Part shown: positions 15,990-24,530 of the stretch, piece by piece
How positions within the stretch are numbered: position 1 is the stretch's first letter
How the letters are laid out: each line of letters starts with the position of its first letter
Source: Glycocaulis sp050485565
GTDB lineage: Bacteria > Pseudomonadota > Alphaproteobacteria > Caulobacterales > Maricaulaceae
Reading direction: 5' to 3'
NCBI RefSeq assembly: GCF_050485565.1
Contig: NZ_JBJHBQ010000009.1
Coordinates: 74,019-138,018 of the forward strand
DNA length: 64,000 nucleotides
Position numbers and translations under genes: made by a program
Notes under the pieces: model-generated
Seen by the model: the letters and a program-made list of their open reading frames with translations, nothing else
Databases searched by the model: none
What the model was told of the DNA's origin: nothing

Positions 15990-17303
15990 TTGACGCGCGG
16001 AATGATCGGACGCCCCGTTACCTATCACCGGCTCTCGCAGGACGAGGTCGATAATATCTGCCAGCGGCACGCCAATCTCCTACAGGGGCGGATGAATGGC
16101 GCGCGCGCCAGCTTCGCCTACAAGGTGATTGAGGGGCTGGACCTGTCGGGCCGCAATCTCACCGATGCCGACTTTTCCGGCGCGGTGCTGGCCGGTGCCA
16201 ATCTGGCCGGCACCAATTTCACCAGCGCCAACCTGTTTGCTGCCGATATGCGCCGGGCCAATCTGGCCGGGGCGACCTTGCGCCGGGCGGATATGCGAGG
16301 GGCCATATTGCGCGGGGCGAACCTGACGGGGGCCGATCTCAGCCAGGCTGATCTGCGCGAGGGCGCGATAGCCCAGGTGGACCGGGAAAAGGGTCTGGCC
16401 ATCATCACCCACGAACAGCGCCCCAACGAGGCTGTGGAAGCCAATTTTTCCGGCGCGAACCTCTCCAATTCCAAGATGACAGGTGCCATCGCCCAGCGCG
16501 CGGACTTTTCTGATGCGGTGCTGATTGGCGCGCGCATGCAGCGGGCAAACCTGCGCGGTTCGCGCTTTCCCGGTGCCAATCTGGAAGGGGCGGACCTGTC
16601 GGGCGCGGACCTGACCGAAGCCGACCTGACGCACACCGTGCTCATCGGCACCAAGCTCGATTCCGCGCATACGCGCGGCATGCGCACTGACGGTGCACTG
16701 ACCGATACGCCGACCGGGCCTGAGCTGGCGGCCAATGCCGACGAGACGGCCAAGGCGCTGGAGGCCCATGCGCTGTGGTGCGAAACCGGCGGGGCGCAAG
16801 GCGCGCCATCGACGTTTGACGGTGCCGATATGCGTGGGCTGAAAACGCTCTCCGGGCGCAATCTCACAGCCTTGCAGGCTCGCGGTGCGACGCTTTACGG
16901 GCTTGATCTGGGCGGTGCCCAGCTGCAGGGCGCGCGGCTGGAGAGGGCTGATCTGCGCATGGCGTCCTTGCGCGGTGCGGATTTGCGCGGGGCCGACCTT
17001 ACCGGCGCGCGCCTGAACAATGCCGATCTGCGCGGTGCGAAGATAGGCGCGCTCCTGCTGCCCAATGACCGCAAGCTGGCGGCGAGCCTTGCTGCCGCCG
17101 TGCTGCGCTATGCCGATCTTGAGGGAGCGGATCTGCGCGATATCAGCGCGACGGGCGCGGATTTCTCCTACGCCAGCCTGAAAGACTGTGACGTGCGGCG
17201 TGGCCGTTTTACCGGCTCATGCTTTACGGGCACGGCCCTGCCGGACGGTTTCCGCGAGCATGCCGATGACCTTGACGGTGTTGTCGATCTGGATGCCGCC
17301 TGA
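15990..17303 (+). CDS. Pentapeptide-repeat protein
   Basis: 437 aa. Two blocks of A(D/N)Lxx repeats (about residues 50-215 and 280-415) predict two right-handed quadrilateral beta-helices, such as LAGANLAGTNFTSANLFAAD. They are separated by a non-repeat stretch containing EAHALWCETGG. The first block is interrupted near residues 128-150 by DREKGLAIITHEQRPNEAV. No signal peptide or catalytic motif is seen; a cytoplasmic interaction role is possible. The start is TTG 15990 or ATG 16002; neither has ideal Shine-Dalgarno spacing. It is convergent with secA. Some family members mimic DNA, but nothing here shows that. Confidence 0.85.
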   Translation: MTRGMIGRPVTYHRLSQDEVDNICQRHANLLQGRMNGARASFAYKVIEGLDLSGRNLTDADFSGAVLAGANLAGTNFTSANLFAADMRRANLAGATLRRADMRGAILRGANLTGADLSQADLREGAIAQVDREKGLAIITHEQRPNEAVEANFSGANLSNSKMTGAIAQRADFSDAVLIGARMQRANLRGSRFPGANLEGADLSGADLTEADLTHTVLIGTKLDSAHTRGMRTDGALTDTPTGPELAANADETAKALEAHALWCETGGAQGAPSTFDGADMRGLKTLSGRNLTALQARGATLYGLDLGGAQLQGARLERADLRMASLRGADLRGADLTGARLNNADLRGAKIGALLLPNDRKLAASLAAAVLRYADLEGADLRDISATGADFSYASLKDCDVRRGRFTGSCFTGTALPDGFREHADDLDGVVDLDAA

Positions 17304-17309
17304 CACGGT

Positions 17310-17398
17310 GAAGCCCCGGACGCTGCGCAGCAGCTAGCCGGGGTCTCTCTCCGCTTCTCTTGCACGAGGTCCCGGATAGCCCTTCGGGCTTCCGGGAG
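17310..17398. terminator. Hairpins between pentapeptide gene and secA
   Basis: Two hairpins lie between the convergent genes: CCCCGG...CCGGGG with a GCTGCGCAGC loop region (17313-17343), and TCCCGGA/TCCGGGA around AGCCCTTCGGGCT (17371-17397). Neither has a good T-tract, so intrinsic termination is possible but unproven. Confidence 0.45.
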
Positions 17399-17399
17399 T

Positions 17400-20159
17400 T
17401 CAGGGCGCGGGGGATTCAGCCCCGATAGCCCCGTGGCAATGCTTGTACTTCTTGCCTGATCCGCACGGACAGGGGGCGTTGCGTTGCACGCGACCCCAGG
17501 TGGACGGGTCGTTCGGGTCCAAGGTCGCGGCAGCAGCGCGGCTGACCGCCGGGCCACGCGCCGGTGTCCGGGGCGCACCATCGCCCGAGACAGGCTCGCC
17601 GGTCGTCGGATCGACGCGGCTGGCCTGCATGTTTTGCGGTGCGCGCGGCATTTCCGGAGGCGGCGCGGCAGGCTCGACCCGGATGGAGGACAGGATGCGC
17701 GTGGTTTCAAAGCGCAGATTGTCCAGCAGGCTTTCAAACAGCGCGAACGCCTCGCTCTTGTACTCGTTCAGCGGATCGCGCTGGGCATAGCCGCGCAGAC
17801 CAATCACCGAACGCAGCGCGTCAAGCTGGTGCAGATGCTCGCGCCAGTTATGGTCGATAGTCTGCAGCAGCATCTGCTTTTCGATCCGGCGTATCAGCTC
17901 CGGCCCCGTATTGGCGGCCTTCTCGGCGTACGCCTCATCAGCCGCTTTCAGGATGCGCTCAAGGATTTCCTCGTTGGCGATGCCGTCTTCTGCTGCCCAT
18001 TCCTTGATCGGAAGCTGGACGTTGAAGTGCTTCTCGACCTCTTCCTGCAGGCCGTCAGTATCCCACTGGTCGGCATAGGCGCGCGGCGGCATGTGACGCT
18101 CGACGAGGTCTTCGGCGCATTGATGGCGCATGTCCTTTACGACGTCGGACACATTCTCCGATTCCATGAACTCGATGCGCTGCTCGAAGATCGCCTTGCG
18201 CTGATCGTTCATCACGTCGTCGTATTTGAGAATGTTCTTGCGGATGTCGAAATTGCGCTGCTCGACTTTCTTCTGCGAGGTTTCGACCGCTTTGGACATC
18301 CAGGGGTGCTGGATGGCTTCGCCTTCCTTCATGCCCATGGTGCGCATGATGGTGTCGAGGCGCTCCGGCGCGAAAATGCGCAGCAGGTCGTCTTCCACCG
18401 AAATGAAGAATTTCGAGCGGCCCGGATCACCCTGACGGCCCGTCCGACCGCGCAGCTGGTTATCGATCCGGCGCGATTCATGGCGCTCGGTGCCGATCAC
18501 GTAGAGACCGCCTGCTTCCAGCGCGGCTTTCTTGCGTTCGGCGACTTCGGCCTCGATGGCTTTGCGCTTTTCGGAAACGGCCGTGTCGTCCGGCTCGCGA
18601 CCGGCTTTTCGCTCTTCGCTCAGCCAGTCATTGACCAGAAAGTCGACATTGCCGCCGAGCTGGATGTCGGTGCCGCGCCCGGCCATGTTGGTGGCGATGG
18701 TTACGGCACCGGGAACGCCGGCCTGCGCGATGATGGAGGCTTCCTGCTCGTGATAGCGCGCATTGAGGACCTGGTGCTTGATCTTGCGCTTCTTCAGAAG
18801 CTCGGAGAGCACTTCGGATTTCTCGATGGACACAGTGCCGACGAGGATGGGCTGGCCGCGCCCGTGCGCTTCCTCGATGCTGGTAATGATCGCGTCGTAT
18901 TTTTCCTTGGCGGTGCGGTAGAGCTCGTCTTCCTCGTCAATACGCTGGACGGGGCGATTGGTCGGGATTTCCGAGACGCCAAGGCTGTAAATGCCGGCAA
19001 ATTCCTCAGCTTCGGTCGAGGCCGTGCCGGTCATGCCTGACAGCTTCTTGTAGAGGCGGAAATAGTTCTGGAAGGTGATGGAGGCCAGCGTCTGGTTCTC
19101 AGGCTGGATCTCGACATTTTCCTTCGCCTCGATGGCCTGATGCAGGCCGTCCGACAGGCGCCGTCCCGTCATCATCCGCCCGGTGAACTCGTCGATGAGC
19201 ATCACCTTGTCGTCGCGGACGATATAATCCTTGTCGCGCTGGAACATCTTGTGGGCCTTGAGGGCCTGGTTCACGTGGTGAACCGTCGCGATGTTCTCGA
19301 TATCGTAGAGATCACCCTCATCCAGCAGGCCGTGCTCGCGCAGAAGTTCCTCGATATGCTCGTTGCCTTCCTCGGTGAAGGTGACGGAGCGGTTCTTCTC
19401 GTCGAGCGCAAAATCCTCGTCATTCAGGAAGGGGATCAGCTTGTCGATCGTCTTGTAGAAATCGGAGCGGTCATCTGTGCGCCCGGAAATGATGAGCGGG
19501 GTGCGCGCCTCGTCGATCAGGATGGAGTCCACCTCGTCGACAATGGCGTAGGCATGGCCGCGCTGCACCATCTCGCGCAGCGAATACTTCATGTTATCGC
19601 GCAGATAGTCGAAGCCAAGCTCGTTATTCGTGCCGTAGGTGATGTCACAGGCATAGGCGCGGCGGCGCTCTTCATCGAGCATCTGGTTGAGAATGACGCC
19701 GGTCTTCATGCCGAGGCGTTCAAACACCCTGCCCATCCACTCGGAGTCGCGCTGGGCCAGGTAATCGTTGACCGTGACCACATGCACGCCTTTACCCGGC
19801 AGCGCATTGAGATAGGCGGCGAGCGTGGAGACAAGCGTCTTGCCTTCGCCGGTCTTCATCTCGGCAATGCCGCCCTCGTGCAGTACCATCCCGCCGAGCA
19901 GCTGCACATCGTAATGGCGCTGGCCGAGGGAGCGTTTGGCGGCTTCGCGAACGGCGGCAAACGCTTCTATCAGCAGGCTGTCGAGCGTCTCGCCCTTTTC
20001 CAGCCTTGCCCTGAATTCGCCGGTTTTGGCCTGCAGGGCTGCGTCATCGAGCAGCTCGAATTCCGGCTCCAGCGCATTGATCTGATGCACCTTGGGCATC
20101 ATGCGCTTTACGGTACGGTCGTTTGAGGAGCCAAAGAGTTTGCGGGTAAAAGAAAGCAT
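17400..20159 (-). CDS. secA: Preprotein translocase ATPase
   Basis: Motor of the Sec pathway. All 919 aa are present: Walker A MKTGEGKT near residues 101-108, DEVDSILIDEARTPLIISG (Walker B/DEAD-like), the preprotein cross-linking domain, the second RecA-like domain with NMAGRGTDIQLGG and RRIDNQLRGRTGRQGDPG, and the helical scaffold and wing domains. The C-terminus has the zinc-binding SEC-C motif CPCGSGKKYKHCHG, which binds SecB or ribosomes. It is divergent from a PpiC-type lipoprotein gene, a plausible export partner. Confidence 0.98.
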   Translation of the reverse strand: MLSFTRKLFGSSNDRTVKRMMPKVHQINALEPEFELLDDAALQAKTGEFRARLEKGETLDSLLIEAFAAVREAAKRSLGQRHYDVQLLGGMVLHEGGIAEMKTGEGKTLVSTLAAYLNALPGKGVHVVTVNDYLAQRDSEWMGRVFERLGMKTGVILNQMLDEERRRAYACDITYGTNNELGFDYLRDNMKYSLREMVQRGHAYAIVDEVDSILIDEARTPLIISGRTDDRSDFYKTIDKLIPFLNDEDFALDEKNRSVTFTEEGNEHIEELLREHGLLDEGDLYDIENIATVHHVNQALKAHKMFQRDKDYIVRDDKVMLIDEFTGRMMTGRRLSDGLHQAIEAKENVEIQPENQTLASITFQNYFRLYKKLSGMTGTASTEAEEFAGIYSLGVSEIPTNRPVQRIDEEDELYRTAKEKYDAIITSIEEAHGRGQPILVGTVSIEKSEVLSELLKKRKIKHQVLNARYHEQEASIIAQAGVPGAVTIATNMAGRGTDIQLGGNVDFLVNDWLSEERKAGREPDDTAVSEKRKAIEAEVAERKKAALEAGGLYVIGTERHESRRIDNQLRGRTGRQGDPGRSKFFISVEDDLLRIFAPERLDTIMRTMGMKEGEAIQHPWMSKAVETSQKKVEQRNFDIRKNILKYDDVMNDQRKAIFEQRIEFMESENVSDVVKDMRHQCAEDLVERHMPPRAYADQWDTDGLQEEVEKHFNVQLPIKEWAAEDGIANEEILERILKAADEAYAEKAANTGPELIRRIEKQMLLQTIDHNWREHLHQLDALRSVIGLRGYAQRDPLNEYKSEAFALFESLLDNLRFETTRILSSIRVEPAAPPPEMPRAPQNMQASRVDPTTGEPVSGDGAPRTPARGPAVSRAAAATLDPNDPSTWGRVQRNAPCPCGSGKKYKHCHGAIGAESPAP

Positions 20160-20305
20160 GTTTTATCAGCCGTCGCGGGGCGAAATGGGTGATCAGACGC
20201 ACCGGGCCAGTGTACAAGGCAGTCCCCGTACGCGGCCCTGGCGCCTGTGCGGCGCTGGCCCTGAAGCAGCGCGCTCTAGATCAGGGACTTAAGGAGGCAG
20301 GCATA

Positions 20306-21349
20306 GTGTGTCAATCGAACCGGACCGCCAGACGCTGCAGTGCAGCTCTCGCAATCTTCGTCTCTGCTGCTGTGCTCGCCGCGTGCGGCGCTGAACCTGA
20401 CCGTCAGGCAGAACCTGTTGAACCCGCCGTGCGGGCCGAGGGGCGGGTAGATGTGCTGGCGCGCTTCCTCGCGCTGGAGCCTGCCGGGCCGGACGATTCC
20501 GTGGTCGCAGAGGTGGGGACTACCGTCATCTATGCCTCTGATGTGCGCCGCGAAATTGCTGCGCGCAGCCTGCATGACAGCCCGGCCAGCGTCGCGCCGT
20601 CAGACCCCATTTTCCAGCAGGTTTTGTCAGAGCTGACCGAGCAGCGCCTGCTGGCCCTGGAAGCGCTGCGGCGTGGCATGGACCGCGATATCGAGGCGCG
20701 CCGCCGTCTGGCCGCTGCCGAGGAACGCATTCTGGGCAATATCCTGGTCGAGACCGTGGTGGCCAACTCCATCACTGACGAGGCCATTGAGCGGATTTAC
20801 CAGGAGCAGAACCGCCTTGCCCCGCGTGTGGAGGAAGTGCGCGCCAGCCACATCCTCGTCACGACGCGAGAGGAGGCAGAGGAAGTTGCCCGCCTGCTGG
20901 CCGAGGGTGAGGACTTCGCCCAGCTGGCCCGGCAGGTCAGCCAGGATCCCGGCACACGCCTTGATGGCGGGGATCTGGGCTATTTCACGCGCGACGGCAT
21001 GGTGCAGGCTTTCTCCCGGCAGGCATTTGACACCGAAGTGGGCGTGATCTCCGAGCCCTTCCAGACCGATTATGGCTGGCATGTTCTGCGCGTCGCCGAC
21101 CGGCGGGTACAGCCGCGCCCGGGGCTGGAATCCCTGCGCGGCAATATCGTGCGCTTCCTGACGCTGGAGGGGATACAGACGTTGCTGGACACTGTGCGCC
21201 AGACATATCCGGTCACCCGCAGTGGCGTGCCTGCCCCCTCCCAGATACGCGCGCCCGGCCCTGTTCAGCCCGGTGACCCTGAAGAATCCGGCGATGACGA
21301 ACCCGATGATGCCGACCTGGATGACGCCGGCGAGGCATCTGAGCGTTAG
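20306..21349 (+). CDS. Parvulin-type peptidyl-prolyl isomerase lipoprotein
   Basis: 347 aa with a signal peptide and lipobox VLAAC (Cys27), so probably anchored in the periplasm. The rotamase domain spans about residues 175-275, starting VRASHILVTTREEAEE and including GGDLGYFTRDGMVQAFSRQAF and TDYGWHVLRV. The acidic C-terminal tail is low complexity. The start is GTG 20306, set by a textbook AAGGAGG eight bases upstream; the longer frame from 20189 lacks a signal at its N-terminus. It resembles PrsA/PpiC/SurA-type foldases. It is divergent from secA, fitting a role in folding exported proteins. Confidence 0.88.
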   Translation: MCQSNRTARRCSAALAIFVSAAVLAACGAEPDRQAEPVEPAVRAEGRVDVLARFLALEPAGPDDSVVAEVGTTVIYASDVRREIAARSLHDSPASVAPSDPIFQQVLSELTEQRLLALEALRRGMDRDIEARRRLAAAEERILGNILVETVVANSITDEAIERIYQEQNRLAPRVEEVRASHILVTTREEAEEVARLLAEGEDFAQLARQVSQDPGTRLDGGDLGYFTRDGMVQAFSRQAFDTEVGVISEPFQTDYGWHVLRVADRRVQPRPGLESLRGNIVRFLTLEGIQTLLDTVRQTYPVTRSGVPAPSQIRAPGPVQPGDPEESGDDEPDDADLDDAGEASER

Positions 21350-21397
21350 GTTCGCGCTAACCGTGTCCACACACTCCGATTTAACGAAGGATGAGGC

Positions 21398-21817
21398 ATG
21401 ATGCCGGCTGAGAAAGCCCACCTCTTGCTGGTGGCGGCGTGCGCTCTCATTGACCCCGATGGCCGGGTGCTGATCGCGCAGCGCCCGCCAGGCAAGGCGT
21501 TTGCCGGGCAATGGGAGTTTCCCGGCGGCAAGGTGGAACCGGGTGAGTACCCCGAAGCGGCCGTCGTACGCGAGCTGCGCGAGGAACTGGGAGTGGAGCC
21601 ATGCGAGCGTTGCCTGCAGCCCTTCGCCTTTGCATCCCATCCGCTGGAGGACGGGCGCCATCTGCTGATGCCGCTTTATGTGTGCCGGAAATGGGACGGG
21701 TTCCCGGACCCGAAAGAGGGCCAGGACATCGCGTGGGTGAAACCGCACGATTTGAGCAGGTATGCGCTTCTGCCCGCCGACATTCCCTTGGCCGCAGAGC
21801 TGCGCGACCGGCTCTGA
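21398..21817 (+). CDS. mutT: Nudix hydrolase, MutT (8-oxo-dGTP diphosphatase) type
   Basis: 139 aa. The Nudix box GGKVEPGEYPEAAVVRELREELGV matches GX5EX7REUXEEXGU in full. IAQRPPGKAFAGQWEFPGGK and the C-terminal WVKPHDLSRYALLPAD are typical of MutT-type enzymes that sanitise oxidised dGTP. The start is ATG 21398 after GAAGGATGAGGC. A Flp-pilin-like frame overlaps its 3' end in another phase. Confidence 0.92.
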   Translation: MMPAEKAHLLLVAACALIDPDGRVLIAQRPPGKAFAGQWEFPGGKVEPGEYPEAAVVRELREELGVEPCERCLQPFAFASHPLEDGRHLLMPLYVCRKWDGFPDPKEGQDIAWVKPHDLSRYALLPADIPLAAELRDRL

Positions 21818-21981
21818 TAGCCGATACAGGCGGCGCTACCGCCATCGAGTACGCCGTGATGGCGGGCCTGATCGCGCTCGTGCTTATTAGCGCGCTGACG
21901 CTTCTGAGCGGCGGCAATGGCGGCATGTGGGCCAATGTCGAGGCCGAGGTTACCAGCGCACTATCGGGCGAGGGGAGCTAA
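21733..21981 (+). CDS. Flp/Fap-type pilin-like small protein
   Basis: The C-terminal part reads GGATAIEYAVMAGLIALVLISAL, the Flp pilin signature: Gly at -1, Glu at +5 of the mature pilin and a hydrophobic helix. About 20 residues follow. The start is unclear: GTG 21733 gives 82 aa overlapping mutT by 85 bp; a shorter product could start around the mutT stop at 21814 (CTG), coupled to mutT. No tad/cpa secretion gene is nearby. It may be a stand-alone pilin-like gene or the remnant of one. Confidence 0.6.
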   Translation: MGETARFEQVCASARRHSLGRRAARPALIADTGGATAIEYAVMAGLIALVLISALTLLSGGNGGMWANVEAEVTSALSGEGS

Positions 21982-22007
21982 CGGCCCGCTTCCACCTTCC
22001 GTAATGC

Positions 22008-22814
22008 TCAGACGTGCGGCAGCCACATGATCATGGCGGCGGCAAACCCTCCGAACGCTGTCAGCCCGGCCAGACCGGTGATGAGAGCCGCCATGACGAG
22101 CTTTGTTCCCGCTTTTTGGCCATCACCAGCGCGCAGATAGAACTCGTACACGGCCAGCGGCAGGAGGAATGAGGCAAAGCCGAAGAATACGCCTGCCGGG
22201 CCATCCAGCCGGTCGCCCAGCCAGAGCGGTGACTGATGGAGCATGATCCAGCCGGAGATCATGATGCGCAGGAACCAGACCCCGCTGACCGCCAGAAAGA
22301 GCCGTGTGGCCCAGCGCCGGTGAGTATCGATCCGGCGGGCCATGGCGTGGCGCACGGTGAAGGCAGCGAAAATCAGGATCAGCACGCCGTTGAGCGAGAT
22401 CGAGACGTCGTTGGAAAGCCCGCTGGCCGCCGGGCGCGTCCAGGTCAGGAACAGGCCGGCCAGCGAGATGACAACCGCCAGCGTGAGGTAAAAGCGTCCA
22501 TTCCAGCGGTGAAAGGCCGGAAACCGGTTGCGTATCTGGGGGGTGAGCTGGGCCAGTCCGCCAATCGTAATCAGGCAGGCCAGCAGCACATGGGCCATCA
22601 TGGCTGCATTGCCTGCAGGATCGCCCTCGATATGCCCGTTGCGCATGATGAGGTTCCACACCGCGCTATCGCCGCGTAACGTGCCGGTGCCGTAAAGCGC
22701 GGCGATGTAGAACGCGAAGAGAAGCTGGAAGGCGGCGGCAATGATGAACCAGAGTGCGGCCGAAGCTTGCAGCAGGCGTGCGGGCAGGCCGCCGGGCGGA
22801 GTTTGACGAGTCAT
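22008..22814 (-). CDS. DUF2306 membrane protein
   Basis: 268 aa with about seven hydrophobic segments. The conserved DUF2306 blocks include HVLLACLITIGGLAQLTPQIRNRFPAFHRWNGRFYL and RHAMARRIDTHRRWATRLFLAVSGVWFLR, whose several His and Arg residues near membrane faces are a family feature. Function unknown; the pattern resembles predicted haem- or quinone-linked membrane proteins, but that is a guess. It is divergent from the AraC gene with a 108-bp spacer, so it could be its target. AAGGAT precedes the start. Confidence 0.8.
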   Translation of the reverse strand: MTRQTPPGGLPARLLQASAALWFIIAAAFQLLFAFYIAALYGTGTLRGDSAVWNLIMRNGHIEGDPAGNAAMMAHVLLACLITIGGLAQLTPQIRNRFPAFHRWNGRFYLTLAVVISLAGLFLTWTRPAASGLSNDVSISLNGVLILIFAAFTVRHAMARRIDTHRRWATRLFLAVSGVWFLRIMISGWIMLHQSPLWLGDRLDGPAGVFFGFASFLLPLAVYEFYLRAGDGQKAGTKLVMAALITGLAGLTAFGGFAAAMIMWLPHV

Positions 22815-22922
22815 GGGTTTGTTATCCTTGAGTTATCGACCTGCCGCGAGCTTATCGCTGCGCGGATGGTGCTCCATGACCGGACGTATCGCGGGCATGA
22901 TCTGCGGACCCAGCACGGGTGA

Positions 22923-23936
22923 TTGCCGTTGAGCGGGCCGACGGTCGCAGCCGGGTATGCCGCTACGCTGGTGGATTTTGCCCAGCGCAGCGGTGCCAGC
23001 CGCCACGCGTTGTTGCAGGCTGCGGGCATCGCCCCTGACAGCCTAGCCGACCACGATGCCCGCATTCCATTCGAGCGCTATGTGGCCCTCATGCGCGCGG
23101 CCAAGGCGATGACGGGCGATCCGGCTCTTGCGCTGCGCTATGGCGCGGCAGTGGATCTGTCGGACATCTCGATACTGGGCCTGATCTGCCTGGCGTCGGA
23201 AACCATGCTGGACGCGTTCGCCCAGATGAACCGCTATGGCCAGCTGGTGGTGGAGGCGGCCAATGCCGATGGCGGTGAGCGCTTCTCCCTGCAACGCAAG
23301 GGCGGTGCCTTGTGGCTGGTGGATAACCGGGTGATCCCGCCGGACTTTCCCGAACTGGTGGAAACCAGCTTTGCCCTGATGGTCAGCGGCACGCGCCGTT
23401 TTGGCGATACGCCCTTCGTGCATGAAGTACAGCTCAGCTATCCCGACCCGGGTTATGGCGACGTGTATCAGGAGATTTTCCGCGCACCGGTACGGTTTGG
23501 AGCGAGCTGGAACGCGATGCGGATCGACGAGGCGTGGCTCTCCCACACCATTGCCGAGCAGCCGCGCTATGTGTTTGGCGTGCTGGCCGCCCATGCTGAC
23601 CGGATGCTGGAGCGGATCGGGCAGGGGCAGAGCCTGCGCGCGCGGGTGGAAGCTGCCGCACTGCCTGCCCTGCACACCGGCACGGTGTCCGCCGAGGCGG
23701 TGGCTGGCCAGCTCGGCATCAGCCGCCAGACGCTCTATCGCCGCCTGAAGGGCGAGGGGACCAGCTTTGAGCAGATACTTGACGCCTTGCGCCACCAGCT
23801 CGCCCTGCATTACTTAGCCGGATGCAAGGTGTCGGTGAAGGAGACGGCCTATCTATTGGGCTTTTCCGATCCGGCGGCGTTTTCACGTGCGTTCAAGCGC
23901 TGGACGGGCGAGCCGCCCAGCATGATGAAGGGTTAG
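22923..23936 (+). CDS. AraC family regulator with Arabinose_bd-type N-terminal domain
   Basis: 337 aa. The N-terminal two thirds (FAQRSGASRHALLQAAGI, RIPFERYVALMRAAKAMTGDPALALRYG) matches the PF12625 effector/oligomerisation domain of OruR/ArgR-like regulators. The C-terminal HTH_18 pair spans about 255-335 with VAGQLGISRQTLYRRLKGEGTSF and ETAYLLGFSDPAAFSRAFKRWTG. The start is TTG 22923 or TTG 22929, with no clear Shine-Dalgarno. It is divergent from the DUF2306 gene and three bases upstream of a membrane metalloprotease-like gene, so both neighbours are candidate targets. Confidence 0.9.
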   Translation: MPLSGPTVAAGYAATLVDFAQRSGASRHALLQAAGIAPDSLADHDARIPFERYVALMRAAKAMTGDPALALRYGAAVDLSDISILGLICLASETMLDAFAQMNRYGQLVVEAANADGGERFSLQRKGGALWLVDNRVIPPDFPELVETSFALMVSGTRRFGDTPFVHEVQLSYPDPGYGDVYQEIFRAPVRFGASWNAMRIDEAWLSHTIAEQPRYVFGVLAAHADRMLERIGQGQSLRARVEAAALPALHTGTVSAEAVAGQLGISRQTLYRRLKGEGTSFEQILDALRHQLALHYLAGCKVSVKETAYLLGFSDPAAFSRAFKRWTGEPPSMMKG

Positions 23937-23939
23937 GGC

Positions 23940-24524
23940 ATGCGGTTTGGCCGTGGTGGGCTGGTTATTGCGCTGGCCGGTGCGTTGCTGCTGATTGCCG
24001 TGATGATACCGGCGGCGGCCTGGCTCTTTTTCAAGCCCATCCGGATCATCGCCCCTGAGCTGAATGGCGTTACCTGCGCCGGGCCGGTCTGTGTGGACGA
24101 TATCGCGGCCCTGCCCATGGCAGAGCAGCTCTATGCCGAAGGGATGGCGAACGTTGCCGCCAAGCTTACCGCGCTGAACCGTCCGCCGCGCGCCGTCTTC
24201 TGCTCGACGCGCGCATGCTATCGCGCGTTCGGGGGCAGGGGCGCCGGTGTTGCGGTGTTTGATCTGGGCATCGTGATCGCGCCCCATGCCTGGCAGACAT
24301 ATATCGTGGAACATGAGCTGATACACATGGTGCAGGCGCAGGAGCTTGGCCTGCTGGGGCGCGAGCGCACGCCTATCTGGTTCAAGGAAGGCATGGCCTT
24401 TCATGTCAGCGATCCGCCGCCGGGCGGCCTGCCGGATTATGCGCAAGGCTGGGCCGGGCAGTACCGCGAATGGGAGGCCCGCGTCGGCCGGGAGAATGTA
24501 TGGGAGGCCATACGCGCGGAGTGA
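23940..24524 (+). CDS. Membrane-anchored zinc metalloprotease-like protein (HExxH, gluzincin pattern)
   Basis: 194 aa. One N-terminal membrane segment (about 8-30) is followed by a soluble domain with several cysteines (CAGPVC, CSTRACY). The zinc motif is HELIH (His125, Glu126, His129). WFKEGMAFH places Glu150 21 residues after the second His, the gluzincin/peptidase-MA spacing. It should therefore bind zinc and may cleave peptides on the outer face of the inner membrane. It starts three bases after the AraC stop, indicating co-transcription. I do not recognise a named family. Confidence 0.7.
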   Translation: MRFGRGGLVIALAGALLLIAVMIPAAAWLFFKPIRIIAPELNGVTCAGPVCVDDIAALPMAEQLYAEGMANVAAKLTALNRPPRAVFCSTRACYRAFGGRGAGVAVFDLGIVIAPHAWQTYIVEHELIHMVQAQELGLLGRERTPIWFKEGMAFHVSDPPPGGLPDYAQGWAGQYREWEARVGRENVWEAIRAE

Positions 24525-24530
24525 GGCGGG

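Noticed and set aside
17484..20126. Long open frames on the plus strand across secA (17484-19040 and 19140-20126)
   Set aside because: Shadows of secA, which is complete and conserved on the other strand; no domains.
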